13,232 bases of DNA from contig JASEHY010000018.1 in assembly GCA_030018555.1 (NCBI GenBank), positions 1-13,232 on the forward strand, in the 5' to 3' direction. Both the position numbers and the translations under genes were made by a program. The notes beneath the pieces are model-generated. The model was not told the origin of the DNA. It made no database searches and saw nothing but the letters and a program-made list of their open reading frames with translations. This DNA is from Planctomycetota bacterium (lineage in GTDB: Bacteria > Planctomycetota > MHYJ01 > JACQXL01). This document shows positions 1-6,423 of this stretch, one piece after another; position 1 is the stretch's first letter, and each line of letters begins with the position of its first letter.

Positions 1-6
1 CATCTT

Positions 7-103
7 ATGAATAATCCGGGTTAGAGCCAGTTATGGCGCCAAAGGCGCCACAGGGGCGCCATCAAAACCTGAAACCTCTAACCTGTAATGAATAATGCGG
101 GTT
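7..103. repeat. Short direct repeat flanking a GGCGCC hairpin cluster
   Basis: A 16-base unit, ATGAATAATCCGGGTT at 7-22, recurs at 88-103 with one mismatch (C to G). The second copy touches the stop codon of the acyl-CoA synthetase gene. Between the copies, GGCGCC occurs three times (35-40, 44-49, 55-60). TGGCGCC/GGCGCCA (34-50) gives a perfect 7-bp stem with a 3-base loop, and ATGGCGCC (33-40) can alternatively pair with GGCGCCAT (55-62). There is no T-run on either side, so it is not a standard intrinsic terminator, although it could stabilise the 3' end of the minus-strand mRNA. It looks like a small intergenic repeat element. Confidence 0.6.
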
Positions 104-1773
104 CAGCGAGACGGCAGAGAGGATAAAGTGGTGGAAGGGGAGAAGATTTGACGCAGTTCTCTGTGGAGTATCTTTCCGCTGGCGGTTCGGGGCATCTGGT
201 TTTCCGTAATGAACTTTACCGCCTTCGGCTTCTTATAAGACGCCATCTTTCCGCGACAGTATTCTATAATCTCTTCTTCTGTAGCAGATACGGCTTCTTT
301 TAATACCACCACTGCGATAACCTTTTCGCCCCATTTGTCGTCCGGGATGCCGATTACTGCTGATTCTAATATCCCGGGATGGCTCATCAGGACTTCTTCT
401 ACCTCTGAAGGATAGATATGTTCTCCACCTGAGATAATCATATTGTCTTTTCGGTCAATAAGGTAATAATAACCGTCAGGGTCTTTTTTTGCCATATCAC
501 CAGCGGAGAACCATTCGCCGGCGAATGAGGATTTGGTTTTTTCTGGTAATTTATAATAGCCGCTGAAGAGCATCGGTCCGCGAGAGAATAATTCGCCCAC
601 TTCACCCCCCTGCACTTCTTTATGATTGTTATCTAATAATTTGATACAATCTGTGCCGGATGATTCTCTGCCGATAGAGCCGACCTTGGTTAGTTGTTCT
701 TCGGGACGAAGGACGGTTACGATACCGGCTTCAGTTGAGCCATAGCCCTCATATAACTGGACGCCCCCATCCCGACAGGAGTCGGGATGGGAAAGGTAAG
801 ATTTTGTTGCCCCAAAATATTCCATAATCCGCTTTTTAATATCACCCCTTGCCGGTGCTGATGAACATAATAGTTTTTTTATGGAACTGACATCATATTC
901 TCTTCTGGTTTCTTCAGATAGACTCAAGATAATGTGATAATGGGTTGGTATCAATGAGATAAAGGTAATCTTTTCTCTTTCTATAATCTGCAATATTTCC
1001 GCAGGGTCAAAATGTCTTGCCGGGTGAATATAAATACTGCCCCCTAAATAAGTGATGGTGAACGAGAAAAAGGTGGTATTGACATGACATAAGGGCATTA
1101 CATTAAGGCAGATGTCATCAGGGGTAAAGCCGAAATCACCTGCGTTAATCAGGTAAAAGGCAATATATGATTCGTGAGAACGAAGCACACCTTTCGGCTT
1201 ACCGGTAGTGCCTGAGGTGTATAATAATACCCAGATGTCTTCCGGTTTTACCGAGCAATCTGGTTCTTCTGATGAGCGGTCTTTTATCATCGTTTCACAG
1301 TCAGAATAACCGCCTTCCCCCCCCCCTTTGATGAGGTCTGGGATGACTATCCGAATATCCGGGGCGCTATTAATAGCAAAATAATATTTTATCTGGGAGA
1401 GCGAGTTCTTTATGGATTCAATAAGCGGATAAAACTCGGTGTGAAAGAACAGGATTTTGCTGTCGGCGTTGTTGATAATATAAGAGACTTCCGCAGGGCT
1501 CAGACGGAAGTTTATCGGATTTATAATAATACCTGTTCTGGCACAGGCGAGATATAATTCCACGATTTCCGGACAATTCTCCAGGAAACACGATATCTTA
1601 TCGCCTTTGTTAAGCCCCAACCCGAGAAGTAGATGAGAGAGTTGATTAACTCTTTTGTTTAATTGAGAGAATGTTAGAGAGGAGAATCTGTCTTTGAGGG
1701 CGATTTTATGAGGATGTTTTATTGAATTGACCCTGAGTATTTCGCCAAGATTCAGCCATAAAGCATTGCCCAT
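103..1773 (-). CDS. AMP-forming acyl-CoA synthetase (fatty-acid/aryl-CoA ligase type)
   Basis: ANL-superfamily ligase of 556 residues that would activate a carboxylic acid with ATP to an acyl-adenylate and then form the CoA thioester; probably cytosolic or membrane-peripheral. The family signatures are all visible: P-loop YTSGTTGKPKG (185-195), YEGYGSTEAG (341-350), GEWFSAGDM (419-427), YLIDRKDNMIISGGEHIYPSEVEE (437-460, hinge D/R region) and PRTASGKILHREL with catalytic Lys534. The order fits medium/long-chain fatty-acyl or aryl-CoA ligases; the substrate cannot be read. It starts 15 bp after the zinc-ribbon gene and is probably co-transcribed. No clear Shine-Dalgarno precedes the ATG, and a 13-bp palindrome sits there instead. 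Two local insertions are odd: GGGEGG (150-155), encoded by a G10 tract, and SHPDSCRDGG (328-337), encoded by a perfect hairpin. Neither disrupts a catalytic motif, so the enzyme is probably functional. Confidence 0.93.
   Translation of the reverse strand: MGNALWLNLGEILRVNSIKHPHKIALKDRFSSLTFSQLNKRVNQLSHLLLGLGLNKGDKISCFLENCPEIVELYLACARTGIIINPINFRLSPAEVSYIINNADSKILFFHTEFYPLIESIKNSLSQIKYYFAINSAPDIRIVIPDLIKGGGEGGYSDCETMIKDRSSEEPDCSVKPEDIWVLLYTSGTTGKPKGVLRSHESYIAFYLINAGDFGFTPDDICLNVMPLCHVNTTFFSFTITYLGGSIYIHPARHFDPAEILQIIEREKITFISLIPTHYHIILSLSEETRREYDVSSIKKLLCSSAPARGDIKKRIMEYFGATKSYLSHPDSCRDGGVQLYEGYGSTEAGIVTVLRPEEQLTKVGSIGRESSGTDCIKLLDNNHKEVQGGEVGELFSRGPMLFSGYYKLPEKTKSSFAGEWFSAGDMAKKDPDGYYYLIDRKDNMIISGGEHIYPSEVEEVLMSHPGILESAVIGIPDDKWGEKVIAVVVLKEAVSATEEEIIEYCRGKMASYKKPKAVKFITENQMPRTASGKILHRELRQIFSPSTTLSSLPSR
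766..791. repeat. Perfect 11-bp palindrome inside the acyl-CoA synthetase gene
   Basis: CCCATCCCGAC (766-776), a 4-base AGGA loop (777-780) and GTCGGGATGGG (781-791) form a perfect hairpin. On the minus strand it is read in frame as SHPDSCRDGG (residues 328-337), just before the conserved LYEGYGSTEAG motif. Family members usually pass from a helix ending near Phe-Gly/Pro directly into that motif, so the segment looks inserted. Confidence 0.8.
1317..1326. repeat. C10/G10 homopolymer within coding sequence
   Basis: Ten consecutive C on the plus strand (G10 on the coding strand) encode Gly150-Gly152 and the first base of Glu153 in the acyl-CoA synthetase. Tracts of this length are slippage-prone in bacteria. 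A one-base change would end the protein before its adenylation motifs, making this a possible on/off switch or a sequencing and assembly weak point. Confidence 0.75.
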
Positions 1774-1776
1774 GTT

Positions 1777-1789
1777 ATAGACAGTCTAT
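1777..1789. promoter_or_regulatory. 13-bp palindrome just upstream of the acyl-CoA synthetase start
   Basis: ATAGAC-A-GTCTAT is a perfect 6+6 bp inverted repeat. It fills almost the whole 15-bp gap between the zinc-ribbon gene stop and the synthetase ATG (1773), where a ribosome binding site would be expected. It could be an operator half-site pair or a small mRNA hairpin affecting translation; no regulator can be assigned. Confidence 0.35.
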
Positions 1790-2361
1790 CACTCATTAGA
1801 AGGAGGTATATTAGCCGGAGAAGTAGTGGTGGTGTCCTGGGTTTTTATCGGTGCCCGGAAAATCTTTTGCGGTTGATATAGAACAAACAAAATATAAGAT
1901 ACCGTAATAACAGCCGCCAGCCCGGTTACTCCGGCAAGGACAAGCATAAGCGGAGGTTTTTCAACTATTACATCCGGGTCTAATAATTCCAGTTTCTCAT
2001 AGACCTTATATGCCTCTCCACGACGAACCATCTTGTGGATAACAACTTCTTCAAAGCCCACGACATCACCATCTGCTACTTCCAGAATCTCCATATAGGG
2101 CTTGGGTGCACCTGGTTTTTGCGGCGGTGGAGCAGGTTGGAGCAGTTGAGTCGCTTCTTCTGGTGCAAGTGGTGAAGGAGGAGGCGGAGCAGACGGTTTA
2201 ATCTCTTCCGTTTTAATACTTTCCAGAAGAGGTAGTAATGACCCTTCTTTAATAGTGCCGACTATCTTGTGACACCGTGTGCACTTTAACTTCATCCCGT
2301 CCTTTAACGAACCGATATCATATCGGGTGTCACAGATTGGACATTCTACAATATTTGGCAT
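1789..2361 (-). CDS. Zinc-ribbon, proline-rich, single-pass membrane protein of unknown function
   Basis: The 190-residue protein begins with a zinc-ribbon resembling the MJ0042 finger: Cys7-x2-Cys10 and Cys27-x2-Cys30, with CPICDTRYDIG and LKCTRC around the ligands. A Pro/Ala-rich linker follows (about 57-87), then a small charged domain (88-135) that I do not recognise, one hydrophobic helix (about 138-162, LMLVLAGVTGLAAVITVSYI) and a Thr/Pro-rich tail. There is no N-terminal signal peptide, so the ribbon is probably cytoplasmic and tethered to the inner membrane. An AGGA ribosome site lies about 7 bases before the ATG, with a good sigma70-like promoter immediately upstream. Proteins of this design occur in deltaproteobacteria, planctomycetes and candidate phyla as uncharacterised proteins. 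Its position before the acyl-CoA synthetase suggests co-expression but not a role. Confidence 0.85.
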   Translation of the reverse strand: MPNIVECPICDTRYDIGSLKDGMKLKCTRCHKIVGTIKEGSLLPLLESIKTEEIKPSAPPPPSPLAPEEATQLLQPAPPPQKPGAPKPYMEILEVADGDVVGFEEVVIHKMVRRGEAYKVYEKLELLDPDVIVEKPPLMLVLAGVTGLAAVITVSYILFVLYQPQKIFRAPIKTQDTTTTSPANIPPSNE

Positions 2362-2379
2362 ATAGTTTCCTTACTTAAT

Positions 2380-2408
2380 AATATACTATATTTATCGTCT
2401 AATGACAA
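2380..2408 (-). promoter_or_regulatory. Sigma70-like promoter for the zinc-ribbon/acyl-CoA synthetase operon
   Basis: On the minus strand, TTGTCA (2403-2408) is followed by exactly 17 bases and TATATT (2380-2385). Predicted transcription start is near 2373, giving a leader of about 12 bases before the ATG at 2361. Five of six bases match each consensus hexamer. Confidence 0.6.
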
Positions 2409-2475
2409 GGAAAATCTTAAATTTATTGTAAATTTTATAGGAGAACGGAGTGGGGCTGAAGATTCCCATTTGTAG

Positions 2476-2548
2476 TACTCCCGGCAGGACTTGAACCTGC
2501 ATTACTGGCTCCGGAGGCCAGCGCTCTATCCAGTTAAGCTACGGGAGC
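2476..2548 (-). tRNA. tRNA-Arg (anticodon CCG)
   Basis: A 73-nt cloverleaf on the minus strand. The acceptor is GCTCCCG pairing with CGGGAGT (the first pair is a G-U wobble) and the discriminator is A. The D-arm region is TAGCTTAACTGGATAGAGC. The anticodon stem CTGGC/GCCAG encloses the loop CTCCGGA, so the anticodon is CCG, reading Arg CGG. The T-arm is GCAGG-TTCAAGT-CCTGC. The 3' CCA is not encoded (CTA follows the discriminator), so it must be added post-transcriptionally. GTGGGGC and GCCCCAC, outside the gene at 2450-2456 and 2561-2567, can pair to bring the precursor ends together. Confidence 0.93.
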
Positions 2549-2582
2549 ATCAGTGGTAATGCCCCACCTCAAATTGCTTGAT

Positions 2583-2611
2583 ATATTACAACTAATTTTT
2601 ACGCATATCAA
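2583..2611 (-). promoter_or_regulatory. Promoter for tRNA-Arg
   Basis: On the minus strand, TTGATA (2606-2611), 17 bases, then TAATAT (2583-2588). Predicted start is near 2576, giving a 5' leader of roughly 28 nt on the tRNA precursor. The spacing is ideal; the -10 box matches only four of six consensus bases. Confidence 0.45.
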
Positions 2612-2623
2612 GAAAAAGAGAAA

Positions 2624-2659
2624 CACGAATAGCACGAATGGGACGAATACCACGAATAA
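2624..2659. repeat. Four 9-bp tandem repeats, (C/G)ACGAATNN
   Basis: CACGAATAG, CACGAATGG, GACGAATAC and CACGAATAA follow each other head to tail without gaps in the tRNA-Arg/lptD intergenic region. ACGAAT is invariant and the last two bases vary. Similar 9-bp CACGAAT arrays are, as I recall, scattered in the intergenic DNA of several environmental bacteria; their function is unknown to me. Confidence 0.75.
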
Positions 2660-2664
2660 TATTA

Positions 2665-2689
2665 TCCCGCACATAATTTATGTGCGGGA
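2665..2689. repeat. Perfect 11-bp hairpin upstream of lptD
   Basis: TCCCGCACATA (2665-2675), loop ATT, TATGTGCGGGA (2679-2689). The stem is perfect and a T-rich stretch (ATTTTGTTT) follows within a few bases on the plus strand. It is terminator-like in shape, but there is no plus-strand gene upstream for it to terminate. It lies about 10 bp upstream of the putative lptD -35 box, so it is either a palindromic repeat element or insulation against readthrough from the left. Confidence 0.65.
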
Positions 2690-2699
2690 CAGATTTTGT

Positions 2700-2727
2700 T
2701 TGACTTTCCCAGATTATAATCTATAAA
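2700..2727 (+). promoter_or_regulatory. Putative promoter of the lptD operon
   Basis: TTGACT (2700-2705), 16 bases, TATAAA (2722-2727). A perfect TATAAT also lies at 2715-2720 but without a good -35 at the usual distance. Either box puts the transcription start only about 3-10 bases before the lptD ATG (2738). No Shine-Dalgarno is visible there, so the mRNA may be leaderless or nearly so. Confidence 0.45.
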
Positions 2728-2737
2728 AACGAATATT

Positions 2738-5089
2738 ATGCGGTTACCTACTATTTTGTTTATAATAACTGCTTTTTTAACCGGCATTTCACAACCATCT
2801 CCTACCGCCATTGCTCAAGAACAGGGCACAAAGGAGACAGGAAAAACGAGTGATGACAAACCTAAAAAACCAGAGGCATCAGCGTATGTCCGTTATAGAC
2901 AAATGGAAATATGGAAAGAAGATGGCTTTCAATTTACATCTTTTACTAATAAGGTAGAATTATATCAGGCAGGTAAAATATTAAAAGCAGATACACTTAT
3001 TGCCCGAAACAAAATCAAAGAAGAAAAGGAGCCAAAAGACATCATTTTTGACGAGGTTTATGCTGAAGGTAACATAAAGATTATCAGCGAGAATGATTTC
3101 TTGTTTGCTGACCGTTTTTACTATAATTTTACCAATAACACGGGTATTATAATTAATGCGGAAATAAGGTCTTCTACTAAAGATAGCCGTCAGCAGGAAC
3201 TTGTGGTGGTCATTAGAGCAAATATTGCTTATCAGATAAACAAAAGCACCCTTGTTGCCGGAAATGCCTCAATAACAACCTGTTCTCACGGTGAACCTCA
3301 TTATCACTTCTGGGCTCATCGGGTCTCTTTCATCACGGACGAAAGCGGCAAACACATTACTATTCATCATCTTATTCCCCATATTGCCGGCATACCTGTT
3401 TTTTATATGCCGTATTATAAGAAAACATTAGGAACCGATTCTATATTAAGGTCAATTCGTTTTTCTAAATCAAGCCGTTTAGGAAGAAGCACTGATGTCA
3501 GATTCGGTCTTAATATTAATAAGTATTTTCGCGATGCAAAAGGTGAAATAGAAAAGAACGAAGATGGCTCTTATAAAACCAGAAGATGGGGCGACCTTAC
3601 TTTAGACACCCATTTCTACGAGAAAAGGGGCACTGCCTTAGAGCCAGAGTTAGAATACAACTGGCAAAAATATTCGGGACTCTTCAAGAATTACTACATC
3701 CAGGATAAAGGTCCAGACCTCAACCAGAAATATGCCCGTTCACTTTATAAAACACAATCGGAAATAGATGATGTCAGCGAAGAAGAAAGGGGACGATTGC
3801 ATATCTATCACAGGCAACAGTTAAATCAAAATGTCCGTGCTGATGCGGAACTATACTACCTTTCAGACCGTTACTTCTTACCGGAATTCTTTAATAAAGA
3901 ATATAAGGAACAGAAACAACCGGAGTCTTATTTGTATGTGCGGTATTTGAGATACAATACAGGTGCTGTCCTCTTAGGACAACCTGATTTAACTAATTTC
4001 CAGGATGAGACACTTTATCAACCCAAGTTAGCAACCCATATTATAAGCAAGCCCTTCTATATATTTTCTGATTTACCATTTTTATATTATACAGGCAGTT
4101 TAGAAATAGCACATCTCAAAAGGCAGGACGATAAAGACCCGTTTTCTCCTGACTATCAATTAACTCGCCTTGATATGCTTAATGAAGTTTCTGCGCCGTT
4201 TCCTGTCGGATTTATTAAAGTTACCCCATTTGTTTCTGCCCGGTGGACGGCATATGAAAAGACAATTAAAGACGACAACTTTTCCGGGCGATTTGTTGGC
4301 TCAGAAGGAATTCGTCTTTTTACCCAATTCTATCGCTCCTTTGACCTGAAACAAACACCACTTGGCATCTCCAACCCCACACATACTGTCTCTCTTGATT
4401 TAAGATATACTCAAAATAGTTATGTTACTGTCTCCCCCTCAGATTTATTCTTCTTTGATAATACCGACAGATACGAGAAATTAGGAGAAGGATATATTGA
4501 GGTCAGGAACAGATTTAAGAGCGAGCAAAACGGGAAGAGTTCAGAGTTCCTGAATGTAGGGCTATCTCTGGAGCGATATTCCAGACCTGTAAGCAATAGT
4601 CCAGCCAATTATCTTTATCCTATGAACTGGCTCACGCTTTCTCCTGTAAAGCAAAAAGATTTCCCCGAGAGAAGAACCTCAAATCTCAATTTAGATGTCC
4701 TGCTCACACCCTTTATTCCATTTTCCTTCAGAACGGTCTGGCAGTATAATACCCATCTGGATAGAGGTGAAATATGGTATTTTAATATGAATTTTATACC
4801 TTATTCTCTCTGGAGTATTTCTCTCTATGGAACTTATATTATTGACGAGACAGATTCCTATGGCTTAAGACTCACCTGTTCACCTATTGAAAAATGGGAA
4901 TTATCTATTAGTGACCAGTATGATTTTCGGGAGCAGAAATTTATTGACAGGCGCTATTCCCTCCGTCGGGATTTACACGACTTTTTTATCGCCTTTGTTG
5001 TTAATATTGACAGGGGTAAGGATGAGAATAATTTTAATATAACGATTTCGCCCAAAAACATCAGGGAGGGTCTGGCTGAGATAAGATAA
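2738..5089 (+). CDS. lptD: LPS-assembly outer-membrane protein LptD (OstA)
   Basis: LptD forms the outer-membrane barrel that, with LptE, inserts lipopolysaccharide into the outer leaflet. The 783-residue protein has a signal peptide (about 1-26, cleavage near AIA-QEQ), then a charged linker. A periplasmic OstA/LptA-like beta-taco domain (about 50-200) follows, including the family hallmark around TTC (Cys182) before FWAHRV. The barrel entry segment has IPVFYMPYY (219-227) and the long C-terminal region is rich in alternating aromatic beta strands. Length agrees with the family (about 750-850). Exactly two cysteines are present, Cys182 and Cys714, which could form one interdomain disulfide. 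It is the first gene of an operon with ugd (2-bp gap) and coaD. The ATG chosen gives a good signal peptide, but no ribosome site precedes it. Its presence is the best evidence for a diderm, LPS-bearing cell. Confidence 0.93.
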   Translation: MRLPTILFIITAFLTGISQPSPTAIAQEQGTKETGKTSDDKPKKPEASAYVRYRQMEIWKEDGFQFTSFTNKVELYQAGKILKADTLIARNKIKEEKEPKDIIFDEVYAEGNIKIISENDFLFADRFYYNFTNNTGIIINAEIRSSTKDSRQQELVVVIRANIAYQINKSTLVAGNASITTCSHGEPHYHFWAHRVSFITDESGKHITIHHLIPHIAGIPVFYMPYYKKTLGTDSILRSIRFSKSSRLGRSTDVRFGLNINKYFRDAKGEIEKNEDGSYKTRRWGDLTLDTHFYEKRGTALEPELEYNWQKYSGLFKNYYIQDKGPDLNQKYARSLYKTQSEIDDVSEEERGRLHIYHRQQLNQNVRADAELYYLSDRYFLPEFFNKEYKEQKQPESYLYVRYLRYNTGAVLLGQPDLTNFQDETLYQPKLATHIISKPFYIFSDLPFLYYTGSLEIAHLKRQDDKDPFSPDYQLTRLDMLNEVSAPFPVGFIKVTPFVSARWTAYEKTIKDDNFSGRFVGSEGIRLFTQFYRSFDLKQTPLGISNPTHTVSLDLRYTQNSYVTVSPSDLFFFDNTDRYEKLGEGYIEVRNRFKSEQNGKSSEFLNVGLSLERYSRPVSNSPANYLYPMNWLTLSPVKQKDFPERRTSNLNLDVLLTPFIPFSFRTVWQYNTHLDRGEIWYFNMNFIPYSLWSISLYGTYIIDETDSYGLRLTCSPIEKWELSISDQYDFREQKFIDRRYSLRRDLHDFFIAFVVNIDRGKDENNFNITISPKNIREGLAEIR

Positions 5090-5091
5090 TT

Positions 5092-6414
5092 ATGAAAATA
5101 GCCATTATAGGCACAGGACATGTGGGGTTGGTAACAGGGGCGTGCTTTGCCCAAAAAGGACATAAGGTTATCTGCGTTGATAATAATCACGGGAAGATAA
5201 AGTCATTACAAAAACTCATTATGCCTTTTTATGAGCCCCGTCTTGAGCAAATGGTCCGTCGCAATTACAAAGCATCACGGCTTATCTTCTCAACTGATAT
5301 TAAACAAGCGGTCAATTTCGCCGAGATAGTTTTTATCGCAGTAGGAACTCCGCTCGGTCCAGGGGGTGGGGCTGACCTTTCTCAAATCAGGCGAGTCGCA
5401 AAAGAAATAGCCCATCATCTAAATCATCGCTATAAAATCATCGTAGAAAAAAGCACTGTCCCTGTCGGCACTGCTGAAGAAATAGAAAGAATAATCAAAT
5501 TGTACGCACCAGAGAATGCTTCTTTTGACATAGTCTCAAACCCGGAGTTTTTACAGGAGGGCTCAGCGATAGAAACCACTCTAAGACCAGACCGCATAGT
5601 TTTAGGGGTTAAAACTAAACGAGCCGATAACATTATCCGTCTACTTTTTGCTTCTTTCAACTCTAAAATATTAGTAACTGACATCAACAGTGCCGAATTG
5701 ATTAAACACGCCGCCAATTCCTTTCTGGCGATGAAAATATCTTATATCAATTCACTTGCTAATATCTGCGAAAAAACAGGAGCGGATATAAAATCCGTCG
5801 CTTATGGCATCGGTTTAGACAAACGGATTAACCCTCATTTTCTTAATGCCGGTATCGGGTATGGGGGATTCTGTCTGCCTAAAGACATCTCCGCTTTTAT
5901 TCATATCTCAGACAAATTGGGCTATGATTTTCAGATACTCAAAGCGGTGAGAGATGTAAATAATTTACAGCGAGAGTTTGTAGTCAGGAAAATAAAGAAA
6001 TCGTTAAGGAACAACCTGAAAAATCGTCATATCGGCATCTGGGGACTTTCATTCAAACCTGATACTGACGACATCAGAGAATCGCCTTCTATCTATATTA
6101 TTCAGAAATTACTGCAGGAACAAGCGTATATTAAATCCTATGACCCGTATGCGATGAAGGAAGCCCAAAAGGTTTTACCCAACATCCATTATTGCCGCGA
6201 CCCTTATGAAACCGCATACAAAACTGATTGTCTATTTATCGCAACAGAGTGGGATATTTTTAAGAATATTTCTTTACCACGGCTAAAAGCAATAATGCGT
6301 CAACCTATTATCATTGACGGCCGCAATATCTTTGAGCCGGAGAAGATGAAAAAACTCGGCTTCGTTTATCACGGTATCGGCAGAGAAGAGCCACAGATTT
6401 CACAGATTAAGTAG
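5092..6414 (+). CDS. ugd: UDP-glucose 6-dehydrogenase
   Basis: Cytosolic NAD-dependent enzyme that oxidises UDP-glucose twice to UDP-glucuronate, a precursor for capsule, LPS sugars and pentoses; 440 residues, usual for the family. The N-terminal Rossmann fold begins IGTGHVGLVTGACFA (GxGxxG). VGTP, EKSTVPVGT and SNPEFLQEGSAI follow. The central helix NSFLAMKISYINSLANICE carries a conserved Lys, and the catalytic Cys261 lies in GIGYGGFCLPKD. The C-terminal UDP-binding domain has GLSFKPDTDDIRESPS. GDP-mannose or UDP-ManNAc dehydrogenases share the fold, but these motifs fit UDP-glucose dehydrogenase best. The start lies 2 bp after the lptD stop with no strong ribosome site, suggesting translational coupling. 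The last residues (PQISQIK) are encoded by a two-unit 9-bp tandem repeat that runs into the stop codon, which overlaps the coaD Shine-Dalgarno. Confidence 0.93.
   Translation: MKIAIIGTGHVGLVTGACFAQKGHKVICVDNNHGKIKSLQKLIMPFYEPRLEQMVRRNYKASRLIFSTDIKQAVNFAEIVFIAVGTPLGPGGGADLSQIRRVAKEIAHHLNHRYKIIVEKSTVPVGTAEEIERIIKLYAPENASFDIVSNPEFLQEGSAIETTLRPDRIVLGVKTKRADNIIRLLFASFNSKILVTDINSAELIKHAANSFLAMKISYINSLANICEKTGADIKSVAYGIGLDKRINPHFLNAGIGYGGFCLPKDISAFIHISDKLGYDFQILKAVRDVNNLQREFVVRKIKKSLRNNLKNRHIGIWGLSFKPDTDDIRESPSIYIIQKLLQEQAYIKSYDPYAMKEAQKVLPNIHYCRDPYETAYKTDCLFIATEWDIFKNISLPRLKAIMRQPIIIDGRNIFEPEKMKKLGFVYHGIGREEPQISQIK
6392..6409 (+). repeat. Two 9-bp repeats forming the Ugd C-terminus
   Basis: CACAGATTT followed by CACAGATTA, in frame, encode the terminal QISQI of the UDP-glucose dehydrogenase. 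CACAGATT arrays with this 9-bp period are familiar as intergenic repeats in many bacteria, so here one seems to have been read through into the protein end. The period matches the CACGAATNN array at 2624-2659. Confidence 0.55.
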
Positions 6415-6421
6415 GAGGTGA
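6413..6421 (+). promoter_or_regulatory. Strong Shine-Dalgarno that sets the coaD start
   Basis: AGGAGGTGA matches the anti-Shine-Dalgarno almost fully and sits 5 bases (counting from AGGAGG) before ATG 6424. An in-frame GTG at 6418 lies inside this site and so cannot be the start. The ugd stop codon TAG (6412-6414) overlaps the site, which couples the two genes. Confidence 0.85.
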
Positions 6422-6423
6422 TT

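Noticed and set aside
2665..2700. Intrinsic terminator for a plus-strand transcript
   Set aside because: The hairpin is followed by a broken T-run, but there is no plus-strand gene upstream to terminate; it is listed as a palindromic repeat instead.
2362..2737. Possible hidden small gene or riboswitch in the intergenic region before lptD
   Set aside because: The stretch is accounted for by two promoters, tRNA-Arg, a tandem repeat and one hairpin; no coding frame with a ribosome site or multi-helix conserved leader is visible.
6418..6423. GTG at 6418 as an upstream start for coaD
   Set aside because: It lies inside the AGGAGGTGA Shine-Dalgarno, and the family's conserved start (M-K-AVYAGTFDP) fits ATG 6424.
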